Shown here in pieces: positions 1-12,600 of a stretch of 64,000 nt of DNA. Within the stretch, counting starts at the first letter, position 1; every line of letters begins with the position of its first letter. The DNA is taken from the NCBI GenBank assembly GCA_013398015.1, contig VZRR01012411.1, positions 267,671 through 331,670 on the forward strand. Direction: 5' to 3'. Made by a program: the position numbers and the translations under genes. Source of the stretch: Oreocharis arfaki (taxonomy: Eukaryota; Chordata; Aves; Passeriformes; Paramythiidae). Under the pieces are notes generated by a model. That model made no database searches. It was not told the DNA's origin and saw only the letters and a program-made list of their open reading frames with translations.

Positions 1-571
1 GTTCACAGGACCCTCCTTTCCCTGTTTCCGTAGTGTGAAGACCAGATATCCAACACATCTGCTCCTTGAGTGCCTCACCTCTGTTCTGCTTTAGGCATTG
101 TTTGAGTCCAGGTTCAAGAAACGGACAGTTCTGGACTTTGAGAACTCAAGAGTTCAAATTTTTTTTTTTAAATTTAAATTTTTTTTTTCTATACCACTGC
201 ATTTATTTTCTATCATATCTGGTTTCGGTCCTACACTTCTTAAAAGAGCAGGAAATGTCTCCTCCCTTTTTATTGCTAATAGTTAAAAAAAGGTCTATAT
301 TAATTGCTGAGTTAACTGTACCCTAAATAGAAATGAATATTCCACACAGTACAAACTAAGTTTCACATAATTCACTGCAAAGAGTGAAAAAGGCAGATAT
401 TCAATTTCATCCAGAACTCCCATGGCTCTTTCTAGAAGCTAAATCAAGTTTTGTTTATTAACATATTATCAGAAGCCTGTAAGATCTCTCAGGAGAGAAT
501 GCACTGTATGTATTTTGAAGTACATTTGGTTTCCGCCTTTTTAATAAGCAGTTCATCTCTCTTCACAACAG
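1..571 (+). other. FREM1: FREM1 intron, 3' part
   Basis: Non-coding sequence before the first exon in the window. It includes a T/A low-complexity stretch around 159-190 and a pyrimidine-rich tract leading to the acceptor AG at 570-571. The open frames here (for example 66-326) show no resemblance to FREM1 or any family I recognise. Confidence 0.8.
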
Positions 572-680
572 GTGGAATTTGAGGTTCATGACTTCTACTT
601 TGAAAGGAGTTTACCAATCACTGTGCATCTTTCTATCAGAACAACAGATACAAATGCCCCTCGGGTTTCATGGAATACAG
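572..680 (+). CDS. FREM1: FREM1 window exon 1: end of CSPG repeat 1
   Basis: Acceptor ACAG at 568-571 and donor GTGAGA at 681. It encodes residues 1-36 of the window product, from VEFEVHDFYFERSLP to VSWNTG, the last strand of CSPG repeat 1 plus the linker into repeat 2. Starts in phase 0 and ends in phase 1. Confidence 0.93.
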
Positions 681-3600
681 GTGAGACCTCTTGTGCTGAG
701 TTTATTTTGCCTCAGAATTAATAACATTTTGACACACGTATTTGACAAAGCTCTAAAATTCAGATTTACATCTGGTGTCCAAGGATCATTAAACTGAAGG
801 AGCATAAATCTATTTTTCCCCTATCTCCATTTTGGAGGGAACATGTTACAAAAACTTGAAAAGGATCTAATGTCTTAACTGGAATGAAAAATAAAGAAAA
901 AATAGTTACAGGAAAGCTGAGATTTATTTATACAGCATTTTTTTGTAGAACAAACTGTACAAAAAACCCCCATAAATATTAAGGGCAAATATATGATGGA
1001 ATAAGAACAGTGGGGTAGCATGTGAGAAAGACCAAGGCTTGTTGGTATTGTTAAAGTTGGAAACATGCGAAAATGAACAACTAGGAAAAGAGGGCATTAT
1101 ATACCACCAGACATTTAAAGCCTGGAAACCTTACAAAGTTAAGGCTAATTTGAACAGATTTATAATGCCCGCACTGGAAACAGAACAGAGTCTCTCATCT
1201 AGAGTGCATTGGTATTAAATCATGAAAAGGAAAAAGTATAAGATCAAACACGTCTAGAAGTTAACACCAGGGAAAGTGCAGTTTCTCTACAGTAGAAAAG
1301 GAAAGGAGCTGAGAAGAAGGTACCTAATGTCGTCCAGAGAACGATACCTGAAACAACTGTCTGAGTAAAACGGAGGAACACAGTCTTCTGTCATGAAGAT
1401 CAACACACATTTTTAAATGCAGTCTCACTAAAGAAGTCAAATGCCCAGTTTGAGGCATTGTGAGATTTCAGGTGCAGTGCTCCTGCTGGTGCAAACCACG
1501 AGAAACGTGCCTCATTAGATTACCAGATAACTGGAAACCAGACGTCAAGGAAGCTTTCCTGCCTGACCTCTCAGATGCCCCTCTCTGTGAGCCACATTTG
1601 CACCACCCAAGACTTCCACTGCTGGGACTGAAGCCCCTTCACATCAGGTGGCTGCAGTGACCTGATGGATGTCCTGCTTGACTTCCTACACTCACCATAT
1701 GCACACTATCAGACAACTTTCTGTCACTGGCTCAATCTAGATTTCCCATATCAGAATTCTAGATCTCTGTTTTCTTTATGTAATTTAGCTGTGGTGCAGC
1801 AACACAAAAACAGCTCAAACTTGGTGTGTCCAGGGAGGGACCCTGACTTTTATGCCCCCATAGTCTGTGTGTGCTTGTTCCAATGGTGGTATTTGCTCTC
1901 GTTGCACATCGGGTCCTGCAGTGTCTGGGTAACTAGCCCCACCCCGTGCCCTTGTTTTAGACAAAGCATCCATGCCTATTCCCGGTTCTTTGCCTGGGGG
2001 TCTGGGTATTTCCCCCCACCCAGGGCACAATGTGCAGCTTACACATAAAGCTACCCAGACTAGGCGCATTCTGCAACATCAGAATTGGTTATTTCTCCGA
2101 AAAAGATTCCTTAAAGCCAGTGAACTAATTAAAGTATGTCAGCAGCTGTTATCAGACTTTTAGGTGGTCTTAGAATCATAACATTATAGAAGTATTAAAG
2201 TTGAAAAGATCTCCAGAATTCTCAAGTCCAACCTTCATCTGAATACCACCATGCCCACTAAACATGTCATGAAGTGCAATGTCTACTTGTTTTTTGAACA
2301 CTTCCAGGGATGGTGACTCCACCACTGCTCTGCGGAGCTTGTTCCAAAGCTAAACCACCCTTTCAGTGAAGAAATTTTTCCTACTGTCCAATCTAAACCT
2401 CCACTGGAATGTCTTTCACATGTAGCTATGTAGATAAAATTAAATATTCTGTGTTTTTTCCTCGTTGGAGACACCTTTAGAAGCGTTAAATGCTGACAGT
2501 AATGTAACTCTCTGCTCTTTGCAGGCCTCAACCTCCTAGAGGGGCAATCCCGACCCATCACATGGCAACACTTCCAAATTGTAGACAATGATGACATCCA
2601 AAATGTTCGCTTGGTCACAGTTGACGGCTTACAGCACGGGCGGCTGTCAGTGAGAGGTAGGACATTTCAACTCCAGAGACTGGAAAAATCTCTGTGACTA
2701 AACAACAGCTCTCCTCCCTCTGCTGACCATCTTCCCCTGCTACAACCGTGCTAGGCATGGGTATTAGAACAGGAATGTTCAAAAATTCAGTATTTAAACC
2801 TTTACTTTCCAAATGTGCATTTACATTCCAAAGGTGAAATTTAAAGAAATCAGCTATGCATTCATTGAGAAGCATGAGGAGAAACACAGTCAATAAATAT
2901 TCTTGCATTTTGTCAATAGTTCTTACATTTTTGCTTGCAGTTGTTAAGGAATGCCAAGTGATTTTGATCTGTTGGCAAGTACAGACAACATTTGGATACG
3001 GTTGATACTGGCAGCTTTAAGGTTTATTTCAAAAAGTGGAAATTAAATCAGACTTCTAACTCATTAGCCTTCTGCATTATTGATATTACCAGTTTTGCTC
3101 TGAAGCGCATGAGTTGCCACAGTGCATGGGAAAAAGGTTATGTAATGGAAGTCACTCTGCTCTTGGCAGGGTGGGAACACATTGCCACTATCAATGCTGA
3201 GTTTTTTCACAGCTGAATGTGTTCATGTAAAATGCATAACCTAAAGACACAAAACAACTATTTAAAGAAAGGGGAAGGTGGAGTTTCAAATATAGCAAAC
3301 ACAGAAACTATCCAGAAGTAAATTTAAATCCAGGAAACTACTGCCAAGTAGTCCAGTGTCTTAAAGATCATCCTCCTGCAAAGATACAGGCAAGAACTGT
3401 GTTGTGTCAGCAGTGCTAGGTGGGCTCAGTCCCAGATACAGTGTTAGGGGACTGTGCCAGCCAGGGCCCATCTCCTGGTGTCAATCCTACTTTTGCATAC
3501 TGAGTTTGAGGGTTTCTGAGACTACTATGCACCAGCCAGAGGCGGATATTTAATCTCCAGTGACTGCGCCTTATTGTCTTTTATCTGTCTGCATAGGTAT

Positions 3601-6600
3601 ATGCCAAGGAAAACATCACCACAGTTTTTTGCGATTGCCTTTTTTTTTGTAAAACCTTAGAGGGATGCCTGGCTTTTTTTCTTGGGGGCCCTGGGGATAT
3701 AATAAGTTTTAGCACCAGCTTGCAGTTCTTGAATCCTGCAAATTGCCTGAATATTTGTCTGTATGCATAACACTTCTAGTGAGGCAGAAGTATAAAATTG
3801 TCTTATTACAGACAATAGCCTCAGCAAACCAAAATCCCCACATTATTGTATTTTACTTGCAATGAAACCCTGAGTTTTAATTATAAGGCCTATTTTCTTT
3901 GATGCTTAAAATGCATGTAAAATTTTCTGATAAGAAAGTAGAGGTTGAAATTAAAGTGGAAAAATTGCTGCTAAAAATCCTTGATGTCTCCAGTTACCTC
4001 CTTTAATGACATTTGGAGGATTTTCTCTGCTATCACAGCTGCAAATTCTGCATTCTTGTTAACTACAAACTTGCTTTTGGTAGGTGAAGTTACATTTGAT
4101 TTTTCTAGTTAGAAATATGTTGCTCATTTCTCTCCCTCAATAATCCTCATGTTAGTGGAAAGATTCTTTTCTGTGCTGAACCATATATTTTTAATGTGTT
4201 TTCTTCCACTGTTCTGACAGGAGGGAAAGGATTCATGTTCACAGTCTTTGACATTCAGGCTGGAGTTGTTCACTACCATCATGATGACAGTGACTCTACT
4301 AAGGACTTTGTGGTATTTAGAATTTTTGATGGCTCGCACAGTACTCGCCATAAGTTTCCAATACATATTCTCCCTAAAGATGACAGCCCTCCGTTTCTGA
4401 TCAGCAATGTGGTCATAGAAGTTCACGAGGGACAGACGATCCTGATTCAGGGCTCCATGCTTCATGCTTCTGACATGGATTCCAGTGATGATTACATACT
4501 ATTCAATATTACCAAGCCATCACAGGCTGGAGAAATCATGAAGAAACCAGGACCAAACTTGATAGGTAATGAAACACATCCATAAAAGCACACTTTTTTT
4601 GTCCCCTCCTTTTTAAAATACATTAAATGTCATAGTCAGACATCTTATTTTGGCTCAGGACAATTAATGGCAAATTTGGACTTTTACTATACTCTTTTAT
4701 TATTACTCTTTCATTACAGTGTAAAGCCCCATCACTAATTGTTGATTTTTGCACTAGGAGAACTGTACCTGTGTACACAATTTATCCTGCAATTCTTCCA
4801 TTCCGAAGACTATTTTCCTACAGTAATTTTCTCTAGAAAAAATGTTGAGCCAGTCAGGAATTAGTTTAGATGCAAGGATCTGTGACAAATTCAGAGCTAA
4901 TACATGATACAAATTATGCTAAATGATGAGAAAGCTCTCCTTCCATGTAATAACCCGGAAACTCCTGTGCTAGGCTGCAGAGACTGCCAGCCCTGCAAAT
5001 TCTCTTCTGACTTCTGAACAGGGCTTTTGGCCTGTTTGCTGTGTTGCTTTGTTTTTTGAATGATTTTTAAGTGAAACAGAAAAGAAGTTGTTGATGATCT
5101 TCAGAGAATGTGGAAGACAATGAGACACCATTTCAAAGGACTTGCTCCAGTTAGGGTGAAAAAAAAGATATTTTTACTGCCCCAGTTACTCGCACAACTA
5201 ATGCATAACTTTAATGTAGTGCTAAAATCATGGAGTGTTCAATGGAAGATGTATTCTTCAATTCAACAGGCTATTCTGTCAACAGTTTTCTTCAGAGGGA
5301 TCTATTTAATGGAATAATTTATTATCGTCACTTGGGAGGAGAAGTATTTGAAGATTCCCTTGAGTTTGTTCTGTGTGATAGCCATGATCCTCCAAACTTC
5401 TCAGAGCCACAGGTATGAAACAGAAGCATCTTTGCAGCCTCCTGAACTTTTTCTTCAAATGGCTGTTATCGCACATGTTCTGATAGGCTTTCAAACAAAA
5501 CTGGTATAGATTTTTTCTGATGACAGTCACCACCACAGTGTTCTTCAGTGCTATTTCTTGTTCTTGCTTTCAGTGGGCTAATTCTCTCCCTGGCTGAATA
5601 GAGACAAGTTCATCGAAAAGACTTTTGCCTATTCTATAAAATGAAATGTTGAAAACAAATTATATTTGGAGACAGTACAAACAAATCAAACAACTCTCCT
5701 GAAGTCAACCAAGAATAGACTATTTTTTTCACACAAGAGTCCAACATAATGAATTTAATTTTGCATTTAATTTGAAGGGAAACCTCTAAGATTCAAAAGC
5801 TTTGACTTTAAGTGTTATGTAACTACATTACTCATGTGTTGATGGTATGGCATGACAGCCACATCCTGTATCTCGTATTCCACTGATCCACTTACTTTTG
5901 TGTGCATGTTGGTTAACAGCTACTTGGGACACTCTCCTACTGAGAGGAATGGCTGACTATTCTACTGTCTCCCCAATTTCAGGTGATGATGGTTCACATT
6001 ATCCCTGTGGATGATCAGCTACCCAGAGAAGCTCCAGGAGTGACCCGTCACCTGGTTGTTAAGGAGACTGAGATTTCTCACCTAACTAAGAAACATCTCC
6101 ACTTCATAGATGTGGAAGAGCAAGACAGGGAGCTCACATACACCATAACCACTTCCCCATTTTTCTCTTGCAGCCAGGGGTAGGTGCAACCTGACATATT
6201 TATCAGGCGAGAGAGGGGAGTAACCCATGTGACAGGAGTAGCCTCAGGGGCAGTAACATGCTTGTGCCTCAACTTCTTCATCTGTTTGTTGACGGTGCAG
6301 GTGACTATAGCTGGATGGAGCTCTCCTGTTGATGGTTAAGGGTGAGCTAGAGCCTGAAGCAACAGAGTAATACACAGAGTAGTAAAAAATAGGTAATGCA
6401 TAGTTTAACAAGAAATAAGAAGCAGGAAGTCATGTGAAATATTTCCTTTCCTTTTGTTGGCTATGCATTTTACACTGACTTGTGGGATCATGTACAGCCT
6501 CAAGCACAAGTCACGGCACCTCTCCCAACTGTTGGAATGGGGCTGACGTGTGCCTGCCCCAGACTGAGAACAGGAGGTGCTACAGCTTTTTCAAGAATAT

Positions 6601-9600
6601 GTATCAGGCACTCCTGATTGTGGACTAGGAAGCTGTGGAGCAGAAAACAGGCAGAACAGCGTGTGGGGGCAAGAGAGGTATGGAATGAAAGGTTGTAGTA
6701 GCAGTTTGCATCACTGGTGCTGTAATCTCATTAGACCATCAGCAACAATTTGCTAAATGAAAAGTTTTAAATCCAGACATCATATGGTTTAAGCTGAAGA
6801 TCAATCAACACTTTCAATTTTGACCTCAAGCAGCAAACAATCAGTATGCAGCTGGGGGAGAAAGCTGTCTCCCTAATCAGTCAAATAGCCACATGGTTAC
6901 CCAGTTTGCCTATTACTGCTGTTGGAAACCTGGGTTTCTGGAAACTGGTTAATTTCAGAGTTTATAAGATACACAAAAGTAGAAATAATTTATTTTTCTA
7001 CTTAAATGCAGGTGTGCAAGTAATAAGAATGTGATGGACTAGGCTTGCAAGTGGTGTAAATGGTATCTAGGGTGTGTAGAGACACACTTGCAGCAATTCC
7101 AGAGCTTGCTCATAAGTTATGAGATGATTTTTCATCATCATCCTGAAAAGTATTTCTTTTGGTCAGTTTTGTGTGGTAATATTTAAATGGATAACAAATA
7201 TGGAAGAGAGGGAAATGTTTTTCCTTTCAATTCAGTTGGGAGTGCAAAGCTAATTTGAAATGCAAGACTGAGCTATGTGGCTATTTTTCTTGTTTTTTGG
7301 TATTGCTAGCCAAGATGTGACATACATATTTTTGTGTAGCTACTCAGATGCTGGGAAGCTGTTTATGGTGGACACCATTCCCAAACTGGTCAAGGATCCT
7401 GCTGCTCTCGCACTGAGGTCATTTACTCAGGTTTGTTATGTTACCTGATACCATAATGAGTTCTAAATAATTTTCAAAAGTTACAAGTGTACAGCTTTTA
7501 TTTGACAGGAAAACAAGCGGTGAAAACTGAGGAGCCGTACTATCACAAGTGCTGCTTAAGAAACTCAAAACTCTGCTATTCCAATACCAGGTTTTGAAAC
7601 AAATTTCTGTCATGCTTCAGTTTTGCAATATGTAAACACAACTGTCCTAAAACCAGCAGGGGCTACAATTGCTTGGGTAGGCTGAATTTGGCTTCACATG
7701 ATGTAAGAGGAAGGAAAAAGTCTACAAAATGTGGAAATGAGACCTTGAACAGTTTCCTGCTTCTTCTTAGTGTCTCCACCAGCAGATGTACTAGAGGATG
7801 GAACAGGCTGGAACAGACTCTTCTGTAGTTCAGTTTTCATGCTTTTGTAGTTTGACGAATAAGTATTATTAAAGTGTCCTGTTTTATATCCTGCTGTATG
7901 GTTAAAGTTGCATGATGATCACTGCAGTACCATAATGAGAGCTCTGAGCCTACATATCCTAATGTAGGTGCCTAATAGGGGTATCTGGATGCGAGATTTT
8001 GATATTTCTGTCACTGGCCTGTCCTCACCATGGAACATAGGACATGCAGTTACTATTTACACTGATGAGGGCAAATTCAGCTGCTGTGGGAGATGTTAGC
8101 TTCCATGCATTTTTTATTTTAAAGTCACAGTTTGAAAAGGTCCTTGGACCAGCATTTTTAAAGGGATCCATCAAGAAGGTCAGGCCATAAACTCTGTGAT
8201 CACTTATAAACCACATCTGTATTTTTTGCTACAGGTTTGAGTATTTGAACTTCTACTCACCTAATTTGTAGCTAAAGATGCCTTTAATCAAGGCATGGCT
8301 AGTAGCTAAAGAGTACATGCAAAGTTTCTGAAATTTGTTTTGATGGCTGGATAACACCTAAACAGGGGATGATAAAAGTCCCTAATGTCATGTATTATGG
8401 ATATCCTCATTATCTCCTCTTACATACACCCCTCTTGTCTTTCTGTAGCATGCTGTGAACTATATGAAAGTTGCTTACATGCCACCCTTGCAGGACATTG
8501 GACCTGAACCTCAGCAAGTCCAGTTTATTTTTTCTGTCAGCAATCAGCATGGAGGCACTTTGTATGGGATCTGCTTCAATATTACAGTTCTTCCTGTGGA
8601 CAATCAAGCCCCAGAGGTAGGGTGGTGGTGAAAGTGAGAAAAAAGGACTTGGACATTGCTTTGGGTGGAAACAGAAATGCAGAGAAATATTTTGATTTTA
8701 CTGAGAAAAACAATGAATTTTCCATGGGATCAGGGTTTCAGTGTCTTGCACACAGCTTTCATTGGGATCGAAGTAGACAGGGAAGTCTGGTGAGTGTGCA
8801 ATATGATTTTTTGTGCTAGGTAAGCTGAGGACTACCTTTGGCATCTATGTATCTGTTCAAAAACATGTGTGCTGCATCTTGGTTAGCAGAACTGCATCCC
8901 TACATTTTGTGTTGCTTATTGCCTGTGGAGGTCAGAAGCCTCCGAGAATGGGATGAGAACTAGGATGCACACATTATAGCCCACTGTTGGTGATTTCCTT
9001 AGGTTTTTCTAGCACAGCAGAAAAGAGTATGTCATTTGGCATTTTGTTTTTTAAGGTGTCACACATCCTTATAGCAGGGCAAATGGGAATAACTCCGTTT
9101 GGCATGTGTTTGGAGGCACAGCAGCAAAGAGAGCTCAGCATTTCTCCTCCCTGCAGGTCATTACAACCCATTTGAGAGTGGAGGAGGGTGGCATGACCCC
9201 TGTTACAGAGGGACACATTCTCATCTCTGACGCAGACACAAAACGAGAGCACCTCTTCCTGCTCCTGCAGAGGCAGCCGCAGCATGGGGTGGTGGACCTG
9301 GACGGCATTCCCATGAATGGAGGCGACAGGCTTTCCTGTGAGGACCTGCGTACCCTGGCAGCCAGGTTAGAAGTGTGGTGACTGTCTTTTATGGTGGCCG
9401 AGGCGCTCAGTTGAGTGAGCTGAAGCTTGAAGTGGTGCAGGGTGAAGGCGCTAGCAGTGTTCACCACAGCCCTGGCAGAGCTGCTCCAGGACAAGATTGC
9501 TGGGTGAGCCTTGGGATTGCAATGTCCCCATGAAACGAGCTGCAGTGCGGCCAGGGAATGGGAGTCAGCAGCCATGCCGGCTGTAAATCGGTTTCTCTAT

Positions 9601-12600
9601 GAAGTGCTGTCCCCTACTGGTGAGGACAAAAATTCTGTGTGCAGCCGTGCAGCTCCTGTGGAGAAGGCACTGGGCGCCAGCTTTTTCCTTTAAAGGAAGT
9701 TGTGTGTTTGTTACGCTTGGTTAGTTTGCGAAAAAACTTTCGTTAGCACTGATTAATGTAGAGATGAAAATTTTGCTTCTTTATTTCTGGCAAAAACAAG
9801 ACATGATGCATGCAGAGTTAGACCTCCTTGGCTCTACTTCCATCTGTTAGAAAGTTGGCACTTACCACAGCGATGATACACGTGTTTGGAGAGCACCTCA
9901 CAAGCAGCCACTACATAGATGACAAAGCCTTAGGGAAACCTTTTTCTTGACTGGTGAATGGTTTACCTTGCGGGTTTTCTTCTTGTAGGAGACCCCAAAA
10001 GCCCTTTGGAGAATTTCTGATCCACAATCAGCAGTGTTAGCTGGGCGCCCTTACAGAGGGAGCAGCTTTTTGTACTGGGAGGGATACACGTTGTAGGGCA
10101 TGACCAGAAAGCATGCTTTTATCTGTGAAAAATTTGTGTAGCTCTATAATCTTTTTTCACAGATACCGTCATGATGGCTCTGAGACTCTCACTGATGATG
10201 TTTTCTTTGCAGCCACAGATGGCATCCATTTTGTAGAGTTCATCCTGCAGGTCAAGGTCAGTGTGTTGCATGTTTCTGAGAGTAATTGTGTAGAGGCAAA
10301 GGGTTCAAAGCTTGCATTACCTTGGAAACTGGAAGATAATGGATGTATTAGGCTTCCATTTCAACCCTGTTGAAATGTGGCAAATTTGAGAGGACCTTTG
10401 ACTTGCACTTTTTATTTAAACTATAATTAACTAGTTTGGTTTACTTATGTCTTTTTATTTTTAATTCAGCTGGTTCCTTTTTGCTCACAGAGAAAGCTCA
10501 GTGTACTCTGACACTGGTGGTATACTGTTAGTTTGAGCAGCAAAGCAGTGTATTGAAACAACTGGCTTCCACTGAAATTAACAATAAGAAGATCTTGAAT
10601 TATTTTTCTGATTAGGTGTTGCCTGTGAATGATGAGCTACCTGTTATGCAAACAGGCCTTGTTCCTGTGCTCCACTGCCTGGAGGGTGAAGAAGTGGTCC
10701 TCTCCTCAGAGTACATTTATGCCACAGATGCGGACAGCGATGACATGGAGCTGATGTTCATGCTGGCCCACCAGCCCTACCATGGGGTAGTGAGGAAAGC
10801 TGGCATTGCTGTGGATCGTTTCTCCCAAGCTGATGTCATTGCTGGTTTAGTCACATACAAGCACACTAGTAAGTGAGCTAAGGACAGAATTAGACTAGAG
10901 GGTGGTCAGAGAAGTATCACTAAAAAAATCTTAACCTGAATCCATGCTTTTGCAGGAGTCCAGGAGGAACTTCTGAGAAAGCATGTGTTGTGACTAGGGA
11001 AATAAATAAACTGGCTTTAAAAAAGAGGGCTGATGATAGACAATTACCAAATGTTTTAAAAAGTTCTTCAAATCCCTGCTTGAACTGAAAATTGTATTTG
11101 AACAAGTATAAGAATCCTGGCGGAACTCTTTCACTGTTGCTGACAAAATGTCTTAGGCTTTTTTGACAAAATTATTATTAAGTTAGGTACAAACTAGAGT
11201 ATTTTTATGTGTTCCATGACAGTAAAAAAACCCTTTGGTACTTCTTGTGTGCCTCTCCAATCTAGAAGGATGTCTACTTTTGGACAGTTCACAGTACTTC
11301 CATAACACAAAATAAAGGAAGTTCTGATTTTCTTCATGAGAAAGACAATGTTAAAAAGATGTTATTTTGTGGTTTTATTGTTAGTACTGTTTGGTATTTT
11401 TTTTTTTTAAACTACTGGCAGAAATCAAGGGCTGGTTAACCCCCTTTCTAACTGAAGTTTATCCTTTCATTGGGATTAAAGGGGTTATCTTTCTATATCT
11501 CTAAATGACAGCTTTAGTCTTTTTTTTCCCCCAAAGGTTCTGGTTTTCTGTTTAATCATTCTGTAATTTTGTGTTAGCATGGAGAATAGATGTGGTATTT
11601 TCAAGCTTGGAACTGTCAAAAATTAACAGCTGGTATTTGAAGAGGAGGTACTTAATTGTGGCCACCAACAACAAACTTTTCCTCTGAATCCTGAAGATAC
11701 CACAAACTGTATTTCAATGACGATATTTTGCAGGGGCAATGAAGTTTTACCTTCAAAGGAGTTGTGTTTCTGTTTTTCATTCCCAACTTTCTACACATTA
11801 ATTGTGCTGCCAGTAGGTATCGCAAGAGAGTCTGGGAGTCCCTGCCTTTCCTTTGCAGGCAGCTTATTAATACCTTGCAGCAGTGCAAGGCACAGGCTGC
11901 CAGAAATGCTGACAGCTGGAATATGCTGAGTCACAGATGCTGCTTGCAAGGGGTGGCAGTTCCCAGTCCTTTATCAGCCCCCACTTTAAAAGTGTTTGCA
12001 TATGAGCATAATATACAGTAGAGTAATAAGGTACAGCAATAAAGTACAGCAATAAAGTGCAGCCCTTGTTATAGTCCATTTTGTAAGGATAAGAGGCATA
12101 TAGGAATGCATGCATTACTTACTATATAAAAAAGTTTTCTGTTGGAAGAGCATGGATATTACCATTTGTCATAGAAGAACATACATGTAAAAGAAAGGTC
12201 TTCCTCTGTTCCTTGGGAAGGAGTGCAGAAAAAACACTTTTCTACACCATATGTATTTTGTACATACCTTAGTGCACAAAGAACAGAATCTTGAGGACTA
12301 TTAGCCATTTTATTACAATGTAATGTAATATCATAACATTGCAATTATAACATTGTAACTATTATAACAATACTAACACTTTTCTACACCTTTTTATTAT
12401 AGCATAGAAGTGAGATGGTTAAACCATCAGCACCCCCAGCAGCCAGAATTAAGAATTCCAGTGATTTTGCTGCTGCTTTCTTTTTCTTCAGACTTGATAC
12501 TGAAGGCTGTCCTTGCAGGAAAAAAATTAGTCTTCACAAAGTTTTGGTAAAACATTTCTTCTGAACTGCAATATTTTTTTCCAGGTGGGGAGATTGGCCT

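Noticed and set aside
1665..2048. 127-codon open frame on + in the first full intron
   Set aside because: It overlaps the LTR-like GC-rich block, and its residues show no domain or splice context.
9135..9575. 146-codon minus-strand open frame
   Set aside because: It is the antisense shadow of FREM1 exon 8 and flanking sequence. The + strand reading has the FREM1 domain and splice sites.
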